Assembly (NCBI RefSeq): GCF_009928525.1
Contig: NZ_JAABOK010000010.1
Span: 1-64,000, forward strand
Direction of reading: 5' to 3'
DNA: 64,000 bases
From: Chitinophaga solisilvae
GTDB taxonomy: Bacteria > Bacteroidota > Bacteroidia > Chitinophagales > Chitinophagaceae
Each line of letters begins with the position of its first letter. Positions within the stretch are counted from its first letter, which is position 1. Shown in pieces: positions 29,456 through 38,018 of the stretch. The position numbers were made by a program, and so were the translations under genes. The notes under the pieces were generated by a model. The model saw only the letters and a program-made list of their open reading frames with translations. It had not been told where the DNA came from and did not search any database.

Positions 29456-31135
29456 GTGAAGAAACTATTGCAACTGATATTGCCTGTTACCGGTAAAACC
29501 GGTATACTGAAATACCTGTTCCTGGGTACAGTTACCGGTTTGTGCGGATTTCTCTTCATCAATGCCATGACCAGGGTAATCGGTATCATGATGGCCGATA
29601 ACTTTACCTTCATCCGGAAGGAATACCTTATTGCCTTCGCATCGATTATCCTGGTATATGTATGGGCCAGAAGAACGCTGGCGCTGACCAGCATGAACCT
29701 GTCGCTCCGGATTACCTGGCACCTCCGTAAACAGATACTGGCATTGGTGCTGAATGCCAACTACCGGCAGGTAGCCAGCAGGGTACCGCGGATACAGACT
29801 GCCATCCTCAATGATGTAAATGCCCTGACCAACGCATCGCTCAGTGCGATTGATTTCTGTATCGCCGTCATCATGGCTTTCTCCTGTTTCATATACCTGG
29901 CCACCATTTCGCTGGTACTTTTCGGTATTACCATAACGGCCGCCGGCGCGGGTGTTGCCATCTACTACGTATCTGCCAGAAAAAACATGAAGAACCTGGA
30001 GAAAGCGCGTAAGCTGGAAAACCTGTTCCAGACGAACCTGAACGCGATGTTGCATGGTTTCAAGGAAATTTATATGGAACCGCGGAAAGGCAGTTTTTTT
30101 TATGACCAGAAGATCTGTACCAATGCCAACGAATCTTTCCGGCATAGCGTATGGGCCATCAGCGGGTTTATCAACAACCAGATGATAGGGCAGGTATTAT
30201 TCTATCTGCTGGTATCTTCCGTGCTGCTTATCTTCAGCGTTGTGTTGCATATACCTCCGCCAAGAGTAGTCAGCTTTGTGCTGACGTTGCTGTTCCTGCA
30301 AGGTTCGCTGGAAACAATTATGGTGCAGCTGACCACGCTGGCAAGAGCCAGGGTAGCGGCAGATCAGCTGCTAGGCCTGAAAGCGGAACTGGAAGCGTTG
30401 GCCAGCCGTAAACAGCCGCCCGTATGGCATCACTTCGGAGAACCCTTTCAGCAACTCACCGTCCGGGACCTCACCTTTGAATATACCCCTGAGGGGGAAG
30501 GCGCTGCATTCCGTATCGGGCCGCTTAACCTGGACATCGGCAGGGGCGAAACCATCTTTATCTACGGCGGCAACGGAAGCGGTAAAACCACTTTTATATT
30601 TACGCTGCTGGGCCTGTGCCTGCCGGATGCCGGACAGATCGCCGTAAACGGTGTACCTGTTACCGAAGACAATTACGAAGCCTACAAAACGCAGTTCGCA
30701 GTCATATTCAGCAACTTCTATCTTTTCAATGAAATATTAAGCACCGAAGAACCGGACCCTGAAAAATGGCAGTATTATCTCCACCTCTTTGAACTGGAAG
30801 GAAAGGTGGAACTGAAAGATAACAGGCTGACCACTACAGAACTCTCCGCCGGCCAACGCAAACGCCTGGCGCTGATTGTTGCCCTGATGGAAGGAAAACC
30901 ACTGCTGATACTCGACGAATGGGCGGCAGACCAGGACCCGTATTTCAGGAAGAAATTCTATACGGTCATACTTCCCCTGCTGAACCGCGAAGGCTTTACC
31001 ATACTGGCTATTACACATGACGACAGATACTATCACTGTGCAAATAAACTGTATAAGATGCAGGAAGGGAAAATCATAGAAGAAGACCTGCAGCTATACA
31101 ACTACCTCGTGCCGGACGAAAAAAATCTGTCTTAA
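29456..31135 (+). CDS. Cyclic-peptide-type ABC exporter (PvdE/SyrD family), fused membrane and ATPase domains
   Basis: 559 residues from a GTG start (no nearby ATG fits). The first 320 or so residues hold about six membrane segments (e.g. TGLCGFLFINAM, YLIAFASIILVYVW, QVLFYLLVSSVLL). The ATPase domain follows with Walker A GGNGSGKTT, signature LSAGQRKR and Walker B LLILDEWAADQDP. The single-chain layout, with membrane part first and no peptidase domain, is that of the cyclic-peptide transporter family, whose members export pyoverdine precursors (PvdE) and syringomycin-type peptides (SyrD). It presumably moves the finished or acylated peptide across the inner membrane. It sits 29 bases behind the hydroxylase and 10 bases before the thioesterase, in the same transcription unit. 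Confidence 0.9.
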   Translation: MKKLLQLILPVTGKTGILKYLFLGTVTGLCGFLFINAMTRVIGIMMADNFTFIRKEYLIAFASIILVYVWARRTLALTSMNLSLRITWHLRKQILALVLNANYRQVASRVPRIQTAILNDVNALTNASLSAIDFCIAVIMAFSCFIYLATISLVLFGITITAAGAGVAIYYVSARKNMKNLEKARKLENLFQTNLNAMLHGFKEIYMEPRKGSFFYDQKICTNANESFRHSVWAISGFINNQMIGQVLFYLLVSSVLLIFSVVLHIPPPRVVSFVLTLLFLQGSLETIMVQLTTLARARVAADQLLGLKAELEALASRKQPPVWHHFGEPFQQLTVRDLTFEYTPEGEGAAFRIGPLNLDIGRGETIFIYGGNGSGKTTFIFTLLGLCLPDAGQIAVNGVPVTEDNYEAYKTQFAVIFSNFYLFNEILSTEEPDPEKWQYYLHLFELEGKVELKDNRLTTTELSAGQRKRLALIVALMEGKPLLILDEWAADQDPYFRKKFYTVILPLLNREGFTILAITHDDRYYHCANKLYKMQEGKIIEEDLQLYNYLVPDEKNLS

Positions 31136-31145
31136 AACGATAGTT

Positions 31146-31856
31146 ATGAAGAAACCACAATTGTTCCTGCTACACTTCGCAGGCGGGAATGCCTGGTCGT
31201 TCGATTTCCTCAAACCATACCTGCAGAACTTCGACGTGGTAGTACCGGAACTGCCCGGCAGAGGAAAACGAATGGCGGAACCATTGCTGACAGAATTTTC
31301 ACAGGGCGTGGCAGACGTATATCAGCATGTTACGGGTAAATTATCCGGCCCTCCGTTTTTTATCTACGGCCACAGTATGGGCGCTTACCTGACCCTGAAA
31401 CTGGGCCACATGCTCGAACAGAACGGCTACCGGCCTGCTGCCCTCATCGTCAGTGGTAATGCAGGCCCCCATCCGGAAGCGACTAAGAAAAAATATTACC
31501 GTATGCCCCACCACGTATTTCTGAAAGAACTGGAAGAACTGGGCGGCATACCACCGGACATTTTATCCAACCCGGAATATTTTGAATACTTCGAACCTAT
31601 GCTGCGGGCAGATTTTGAATTATCCGAAGAACATGGGCTTATACAGGATTTTGCGGTAAAAGCCCCCATCTACGCCATGATGGGAACAGAAGAGGAAGGC
31701 GTAGGCAATATCGCCAACTGGCAACGTTTTACCGCTTCCTGGTTCAGATATGAAACATTGCCCGGCGGACATTTTTTTATTCATCATCATCCGGAAAGAA
31801 TTGCTGCTGTGATCAACTACTGTTACAGAAGCGCGACCAATTTTCAGCATCTCTAA
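31146..31856 (+). CDS. Type II thioesterase of the NRPS system
   Basis: 236 residues, alpha/beta hydrolase of the GrsT/SrfAD type: an N-terminal LLHFAGGNAWSF, the nucleophile motif GHSMG and a C-terminal catalytic His in GGHFFIHHH. Enzymes of this family clear misprimed or stalled acyl groups from carrier domains. Because the three NRPSs seen here lack an integral thioesterase, this free enzyme could also release the product, but that would be unusual for the family. It lies 10 bases after the exporter gene and 4 before the triple glycosyltransferase gene. Confidence 0.9.
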   Translation: MKKPQLFLLHFAGGNAWSFDFLKPYLQNFDVVVPELPGRGKRMAEPLLTEFSQGVADVYQHVTGKLSGPPFFIYGHSMGAYLTLKLGHMLEQNGYRPAALIVSGNAGPHPEATKKKYYRMPHHVFLKELEELGGIPPDILSNPEYFEYFEPMLRADFELSEEHGLIQDFAVKAPIYAMMGTEEEGVGNIANWQRFTASWFRYETLPGGHFFIHHHPERIAAVINYCYRSATNFQHL

Positions 31857-31860
31857 AATT

Positions 31861-34800
31861 ATGGCTATGAAGGAAACCGGATCAGTTTTTAACAGGAAAG
31901 TCCTGACGGCTGCTACTGTACGCGATAAAAAATTTAAACGGGTGATAGCGCTGTATGAGGAAGAACTCTTGTTTATCGGCGATTGCTGCACCAGGTTCAG
32001 TCAGTTCAGACACTTTAAGGCATGGCTCAACGATGCCGCTATCACCGTCAACTTCGGCGGGAAGAAGAACCCCGATTACTATAAAGCACTGCTGCTGCAT
32101 AATCCATACATCTGTCAGATGTCTGCATTACCCTGGGACGAAATAGATTTTCGTGCATACGATGCCGTTATCTGCGTAACCCATGATGATCAGCCGCTGC
32201 TGGACTTTCTCCATAACAAGTATGGCAGTACCCCCGGCGAAATGAATACGGATGTATATATTGTTCCTGTCAGCCAGGCGCTGAGAGAACAGGTGGATAT
32301 GTCGCAGCCCGGTGAAATATATATCAGCCGGGAAGAACAGCAATGGGCCGATGAATGGCTGCTGGCAGGCGGTTATCAGCCGGGAGAAGAACTTTTTATT
32401 ATGGTAGATTCTTCTTCTACCCGCGAAAAAATACTCAACACCGTTGTATACTTCGATGTACTCAAACAACTGCTCGGCAGACCCAATACACGTTTCCTCG
32501 TGTTCGATGAACAGAACAAGGGAAAGCGGCAGTTTTACAGGGAGTGGGTAGGCGAAGAAGGCATCAGCCGCATGATATTTTCTGAAGGCCGCAGCCTGCG
32601 TGATAATCTCTGCCTCATCGGCAGCTCGTTCACCCGGATGGTGTTCGGGCCGTGTACCGGCCTGCTGCACTGCGCTTCCGGCATCTTCAATCATTATGTG
32701 GATAAAGGACTGCCGCCGGAAAAAATTCCGCTGCTGATCACCTACACCGGTCAGTATTCCATAGAAAACCGGAACGCCAACTACTGGTGGGGCAACTGTC
32801 CGCTGATTAACTGCCTGTTGCTGAAAGAAATACACGGCAGGAAAAAGCTGCTGCAGCTATCCGATCTTTCTGCCGCTGAAAAAGAACAACGGGATACGCT
32901 GGCTTGTAGCGAATACACGACAGCCATGCTGATGAAATATATTAACCGTAAGCTGAACCCGGCAAAACAACAGCTAACTTTGCCGGCAGCAGCGCGCGTG
33001 CTGCTGCTGTTTGAAGAAGAACTGCAGCTGCTGGGTGACAGCTGCCAGCGCTTTCACCAGCTGGCTTACCTCCGGGAATACCTGCAGTGCGCACCGCTGA
33101 CCGTGAACTTCCCGCCGATGAAAAATCAGCGTTTCTATCAGGCATTACTGCAGCATAATCCGCATATCGCCGCTGTTACATCTGAAGAAAAAGAAGATAT
33201 TCGCTTTGAAGATTACGATCTCATTATAACAGCCTCCTGTCAGGAAGATAAGCTGAAAACCTGGCTGGATAACAAATACGGCGCACAGCTGCCACCGGTA
33301 TATTCTATGTCCGGATACCTCCTGAAACCGGTAGCCGGCCAGGTAACAGCATTTCCGCCACTGGAAGAAATGAGTGATTATGCAGATAATGCCAGGCCCG
33401 GCGAATTATACATCACCCCGGATGAACGGCAATGGGCGGACAACTGGCTCGTATCTAAAGGTATGCAGCCACATGAACGCCTGTTTGTAATAGTAGATAC
33501 CGCCGCTGCCAGAAGTAAACTGCTGGACTTCAAAATTTATTTTGAACTGCTGAAAGGCTTACTGGATACGCCGGATGTAAGGATACTCATCTTCGATGAA
33601 AAGAAACAGGGAAAGCGGGATTTATATAAGCCATGGCTGGGAACAGAAAAGATGCAGCGGATGATTTTTGCTGAAGGACATACGCTGCGTGAAGACCTCT
33701 GCCTCACAGGCAGCTCATTCACCCGCCTGGTATTGGGGCCCTGCACCGGTTTGATGCATGGCGCTTCTGCGATATTCAATCACTACCTGGCAACGGGAAC
33801 GGACAAAAAAGATATTCCTTCCATCATCGTGTACACCGGCATGTCCGGCGATGAAAGCTACGAGGCAGAACACTGGTGGGGTACTTCTCCGCTGGTAAGC
33901 TGCCTGCTGCTGAAAGAACGCGATGGCAATAAAAAAATAATGCAGCTGCACCAGCTGGCTGCTGCAGAAAGAAAATCTGCCGGCACGCTTCCCTGCAACG
34001 CCTATACTGCAGATATGCTGCTGGAATTCATAGGCAGCAGGTTTTCCCGCGCCGGCGAAACATTCGGCAGCATTGCCGCTCATACGGAGGCAGCAGATTT
34101 TAATGACCTGCGGAAAGTGCTGGTATTGTATGAAGAGAAAACTACCCTGCTGGGCGATTCCTGCATCAAATCCGATAAGTTCCGTTACTTCAAATCTTTC
34201 CTGCAGGCAGAAGAAATTCATATCAATTTCACCAACAGGCAAAATCAGAAATTCTACGAAGGGCTGCTGCAAAATAATCCCTACCTGCAAAGTGTGACCT
34301 CGCTGCCCTGGGAAGCAATTCCATTTCATGAATTTGATGCCGTCATCTGCATCGCCTATAACGAAGACCGCTTCCTGGAATTCCTGCATCAGCGCTATGG
34401 AGAAGCAATTGCAGCCGGCCGGATGAAACTGCCGGTGTTCTCTATGTCCAGGCATATCCTGCGGCCGGAAGAAGATGGCGTATATATTTTTCCGGAAAAT
34501 GCGGCGCTCTTTGAATACATGAAAACACCGCGGCTGGGCGAATTGTATATCAGTAAGGAAGAACGCGCCTGGGCCGACCAATGGCTGGAATCGCAGGGCA
34601 TGGAAAAAGATGAACAGCTTTTCATTATGCTCGATTCCTCCGCTGTAAGAAGCAAGCTGCTGCCCATGGATGTTTTCTTTGACCTGCTCAAACAGGTGCT
34701 GCAGGCGGATCGTATCAAAGTACTCATCTTTGATGAACAGGGTATAGGTAAAGAAGCGTTTTACCGGGAATGGCTCGGAGATGATGCCATGAAGAAGCTG

Positions 34801-35211
34801 ATTTTTTCCAGCCGCCTGACGTTAAGACAAGACCTCTGCCTGATAGGCTCCGGCTACACACGCACGGTGTTTGGTCCCTGCACCGGATTGATGCACTGCG
34901 CCTCCGGCATTTTCAATCACTACCTCGCCAACGGTATGGACCCGGCTAAAACCCCACTGCTGCTGGTTTACACGGGATGGTACGGAAAAGAAAGGTATGA
35001 TATCAACCTCTGGTGGGAAAATGCTCCGCTGGTAAATTGCCTGCTGCTGAAAGAAAGAAATAATATCAGGGAAATCGTGCTGTTGTCAGAACTGAATGCG
35101 GCAGAAAAACAGGCAGAAGATAACCTGCCCTGCACCGATTATACGGCAGAAATGCTGAAAGGTTTTCTTGCCGAACGATTCGGCATCCTTGTACCACAGT
35201 TAACCGAATAA
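31861..35211 (+). CDS. Three tandem GT9-like (heptosyltransferase-like) units in one protein
   Basis: 1116 residues made of three homologous units of about 370 residues, beginning near 25, 375 and 749. Each unit carries the same ordered landmarks: a start like (V/L)(L/I)xLYEEExxLxGD, a block like HNPYI, a (Y/F)D(A/L)(V/I)I segment, (E/D)xWAD(E/N/Q)WL, then a C-terminal half with (V/L)D(S/T)(S/A)(S/A)xR(S/E)K, LI(V/G)FDE and GPCTGL(L/M)H(C/G)AS, and finally WWxxxPL(V/I)xCLLLKE. The GPxTGLxH block resembles the donor-binding G(x)DTGLxH of family 9 heptosyltransferases (WaaC, WaaF), but Cys replaces the Asp in all three units. HldE and HldD, which make ADP-heptose, are encoded in the same operon, so ADP-L-glycero-D-manno-heptose is the likely donor. 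The acceptor, perhaps Ser or a beta-hydroxyl of the peptide, is inference. I know of no named protein with this triple layout. Confidence 0.72.
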   Translation: MAMKETGSVFNRKVLTAATVRDKKFKRVIALYEEELLFIGDCCTRFSQFRHFKAWLNDAAITVNFGGKKNPDYYKALLLHNPYICQMSALPWDEIDFRAYDAVICVTHDDQPLLDFLHNKYGSTPGEMNTDVYIVPVSQALREQVDMSQPGEIYISREEQQWADEWLLAGGYQPGEELFIMVDSSSTREKILNTVVYFDVLKQLLGRPNTRFLVFDEQNKGKRQFYREWVGEEGISRMIFSEGRSLRDNLCLIGSSFTRMVFGPCTGLLHCASGIFNHYVDKGLPPEKIPLLITYTGQYSIENRNANYWWGNCPLINCLLLKEIHGRKKLLQLSDLSAAEKEQRDTLACSEYTTAMLMKYINRKLNPAKQQLTLPAAARVLLLFEEELQLLGDSCQRFHQLAYLREYLQCAPLTVNFPPMKNQRFYQALLQHNPHIAAVTSEEKEDIRFEDYDLIITASCQEDKLKTWLDNKYGAQLPPVYSMSGYLLKPVAGQVTAFPPLEEMSDYADNARPGELYITPDERQWADNWLVSKGMQPHERLFVIVDTAAARSKLLDFKIYFELLKGLLDTPDVRILIFDEKKQGKRDLYKPWLGTEKMQRMIFAEGHTLREDLCLTGSSFTRLVLGPCTGLMHGASAIFNHYLATGTDKKDIPSIIVYTGMSGDESYEAEHWWGTSPLVSCLLLKERDGNKKIMQLHQLAAAERKSAGTLPCNAYTADMLLEFIGSRFSRAGETFGSIAAHTEAADFNDLRKVLVLYEEKTTLLGDSCIKSDKFRYFKSFLQAEEIHINFTNRQNQKFYEGLLQNNPYLQSVTSLPWEAIPFHEFDAVICIAYNEDRFLEFLHQRYGEAIAAGRMKLPVFSMSRHILRPEEDGVYIFPENAALFEYMKTPRLGELYISKEERAWADQWLESQGMEKDEQLFIMLDSSAVRSKLLPMDVFFDLLKQVLQADRIKVLIFDEQGIGKEAFYREWLGDDAMKKLIFSSRLTLRQDLCLIGSGYTRTVFGPCTGLMHCASGIFNHYLANGMDPAKTPLLLVYTGWYGKERYDINLWWENAPLVNCLLLKERNNIREIVLLSELNAAEKQAEDNLPCTDYTAEMLKGFLAERFGILVPQLTE

Positions 35212-35222
35212 ACGAATTACAG

Positions 35223-37637
35223 ATGGGAAGAATAAACCTGGAGTCAGTATTTCCGCTGCTGGCCCTGATTATTATTACAATGGCGCTGTCTGGTTCTCTG
35301 GCAGATATGCCTCCGCTGGGTAAGTTCCTGGACCCGTTTACCGGTGTAGTCAGAAATGAGCGCACAGGCGCGCCTTCCCTGCAGATGCCCGGCGGACAGC
35401 TGAAAGAACCGGTAACTGTTTTCTTTGATGAAAGACAGGTGCCGCATATCTACGCCAGGCATACGCAGGACCTTTATTTCGCGCAGGGCTTCGTTACCGC
35501 CAGTCTGCGCCTATGGCAGATGGACTTCCTCAGCTATACTGCTGCCGGAAGGCTCGCCGAAATCCTCGGGCAGAACTTTACGGACTACGACCGTTCGCAG
35601 CGCAGGCAAGGCATGCTGGAAGCGGCACGCTCATCACTGGAACTGATGCAGCAGGATCCGGAAACCATCGGCATCATCCGTGCATACACACGCGGCGTGA
35701 ATGCGTATATCCGTCAGCTGCATTACTGGCAGCTGCCCATCGAATACAAGATGCTGAACTATGAACCGGAACCATGGTCGGATCTGAAAACAGTGCTGGT
35801 CATGAAATACTTTGCCAACACGCTCTCCGGCTATGAAGAAGATTTTGATATGACCAGCCTGATGCTGGCATTGGGAGAAGAAAAATTCAACAAATATTTT
35901 CCGGGCTTTGCCACAGACCTCAGCCCGGTAGTAAATACCAAAGGCGCTAAAAATCCGGCCCTGTCTTTTCTCAAAAAACCGGATTATCTCAACTATGATT
36001 TTATGCGCGCCGGCACCACCGTTCCGGACCGTACCTGGAATCCGTCGCTGGGCAGCAACAGCTGGGTAGTATCCGGGAAAAAGACTCGTTCGGGCCGCCC
36101 CATTCTTTGCAATGATCCGCACCTGAACCTCACCATGCCCGCCATCTGGCTGGAGATGCAGTTGTCTGCCCCCGGCGTGAATGTCTATGGTGTGAGCGTT
36201 CCCGGAACACCCGCCGTGGTCATTGGTTTCAATGAAGATATTGCCTGGGGTATCACCAATGGGAGCGATGATGTTAAAGACTGGTATAAGCTGAAGATCT
36301 CAGCTGATTACAAAAAATATGAACTTGACGGACAGTGGACAGACTTAAAAAGCCGTACCGAAGAAATTAAGGTGCGTGGCCGCAAAACGGTGACAGATAC
36401 GGTTTACATGGCAGCGCAGGGCCCGGTGGTATATACTGCTGCATTCAAAGGAGCAGACCGCGCCCGCGTTAACCATGCCCTGCGATGGAGCCTGCATATT
36501 CCGTCCAACGAAATACTGGCTTACATCAAACTCAACAGGGCGCGCAATTACAGCGGGTATCAGCAGGCTATCAGCAGCTACAGCTGCCCGGTACTCAACT
36601 TTACCTTTGCTTCAAAAGAAGATACCATTGCTGTCAATCACCAGGGAAATGTTGCGGTGAAATGGCCGGGGCAAGGCCGGTTTGTGCTCGATGGCACACA
36701 GTCGTCACATTTATATACGCATTACATTCCGGCTGACAGCCAGCCACAGTCCTGCAATCCGCCGGAAGGCATCCTCGTCTCCGCCAATCAGCACCCTACT
36801 ACCGACCGCTATCCCTATTACTACAACGGCTACTACTCCGAGCACAGGGCCAACAGAATCAGGGAAGTGCTGCTGCAAAAAGATACAGTGGACATAGATG
36901 ATATGATGCAGCTGCAGCTGGATAACACAGCTTATTTCGCAGTGAGGGCAACGCCCGCACTGCTGCATTACCTGCAGGGCAGCAAACTGCCGGCGCAGGC
37001 CGCACAGGCAAGGCAGCAGCTGCAGGCATGGCGCGGACAGTACGGCCTGAAAGATGAAAATGCCCTGCTGTATGAGCTTTGGTGGAACAAGGTAAAAGAC
37101 TATACCTGGGATGAGTTTAGAAATTATCCTTTCATTTCCCGCGTTCCGGACGATTATGTATTGCTGCACCTGCTCACCGCTGAACCCGGCAATGAGTATT
37201 TCGATCAGCTGGGCACCACGCAAAAGGAAACTGCGCAGGAAGTAGTAACGGCAGCCTTCCGGGAAGCCGTGCAGGCTTACGACAGTATCCGGAAAACAAC
37301 CGGCAGCGCCGAATGGGGGCAGCATAATAAAGTTACGCTACAGCATATGCTCCACGTCGCCAAACTGGGTGTGCGGAACCTGCCGTCGGCAGGAGCGCCG
37401 GGCGCCGTCAATGCCATGTCTGCCGGCTGGGGGCCTTCCTGGAGAATGATTGTAGAACCGGGAGACAGACCCAGAGCCTGGGGTGTTTATCCCGGCGGAC
37501 AGTCCGGAGATCCTGCATCTGTATACTACGACAACTTCGCCGCCACCTGGAATAAAGGCGGATACTATGAATTAAAGTTTTTTATGTCAGCAGACGAAGC
37601 TGCAAAACAAACCAGCAGAAAATGGATACTCAGATAA
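35223..37637 (+). CDS. Penicillin-amidase-family acylase (PvdQ-like), periplasmic
   Basis: 804 residues with an N-terminal hydrophobic signal or anchor (FPLLALIIITMAL). The A chain contains TVFFDERQVPHIYA and FAQGFVTASLRLWQMD, both typical of penicillin amidases. The Ntn nucleophile is Ser278 in GSNSWVVSG, where autocatalytic cleavage would give a B chain starting SNSW. NDPHLNL and GFNEDIAWGITN downstream are also family motifs. Members include penicillin G acylase, AHL acylases and PvdQ, which removes the fatty acyl chain from the pyoverdine precursor in the periplasm. Together with the PvdE-type exporter in this operon, a deacylation step after export is the best guess. Self-protection or quorum quenching are alternatives. 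The last 16 bases overlap the next gene. Confidence 0.88.
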   Translation: MGRINLESVFPLLALIIITMALSGSLADMPPLGKFLDPFTGVVRNERTGAPSLQMPGGQLKEPVTVFFDERQVPHIYARHTQDLYFAQGFVTASLRLWQMDFLSYTAAGRLAEILGQNFTDYDRSQRRQGMLEAARSSLELMQQDPETIGIIRAYTRGVNAYIRQLHYWQLPIEYKMLNYEPEPWSDLKTVLVMKYFANTLSGYEEDFDMTSLMLALGEEKFNKYFPGFATDLSPVVNTKGAKNPALSFLKKPDYLNYDFMRAGTTVPDRTWNPSLGSNSWVVSGKKTRSGRPILCNDPHLNLTMPAIWLEMQLSAPGVNVYGVSVPGTPAVVIGFNEDIAWGITNGSDDVKDWYKLKISADYKKYELDGQWTDLKSRTEEIKVRGRKTVTDTVYMAAQGPVVYTAAFKGADRARVNHALRWSLHIPSNEILAYIKLNRARNYSGYQQAISSYSCPVLNFTFASKEDTIAVNHQGNVAVKWPGQGRFVLDGTQSSHLYTHYIPADSQPQSCNPPEGILVSANQHPTTDRYPYYYNGYYSEHRANRIREVLLQKDTVDIDDMMQLQLDNTAYFAVRATPALLHYLQGSKLPAQAAQARQQLQAWRGQYGLKDENALLYELWWNKVKDYTWDEFRNYPFISRVPDDYVLLHLLTAEPGNEYFDQLGTTQKETAQEVVTAAFREAVQAYDSIRKTTGSAEWGQHNKVTLQHMLHVAKLGVRNLPSAGAPGAVNAMSAGWGPSWRMIVEPGDRPRAWGVYPGGQSGDPASVYYDNFAATWNKGGYYELKFFMSADEAAKQTSRKWILR

Positions 37638-38005
37638 AGCAACATAACCGCGATATACATACCGCGCTCATACTGGCGGCGATACTGCTGGGCACCCGGC
37701 TGACAGATATATTCCCCTGGTGGTCTTTTGTGATTCCCGTGCTGATTACCGGTGTGGTGATTACCTGGTACCATTGGAAAGTGCACAGTTTTTTCGTCGG
37801 GTTCATCACCGGTTTCACCGTGTGGACCGGTGTTTCACTCTGGTTCTGTTTTACTTCCGACTCGTTGATACTGCTGCGTTTCGGCTGGTCCGCAGGTGCA
37901 GTGATCCTGCTGGCATCCGGTCTTATCGGCGGCATACTCACTGCGCTGGCGCTGTACACCGGAAAATCAATTGTCAGTAATAAAAAGAAAACCCTTTCAC
38001 TATAG
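37622..38005 (+). CDS. Small integral membrane protein, unknown function
   Basis: 127 residues with four likely membrane segments (TALILAAILLGTRLTDIF, WSFVIPVLITGVVITWY, VGFITGFTVWTGVSLWF, AGAVILLASGLIGGILTAL) and a Lys-rich tail. It overlaps the acylase gene by 16 bases and ends 13 bases before hldE, so it is translationally tied to the operon. I do not recognise the family. The layout is similar to small accessory membrane proteins found beside TonB receptors or exporters, but nothing in the sequence fixes a job. Confidence 0.7.
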   Translation: MDTQIKQHNRDIHTALILAAILLGTRLTDIFPWWSFVIPVLITGVVITWYHWKVHSFFVGFITGFTVWTGVSLWFCFTSDSLILLRFGWSAGAVILLASGLIGGILTALALYTGKSIVSNKKKTLSL

Positions 38006-38018
38006 GAAATATCTCATT

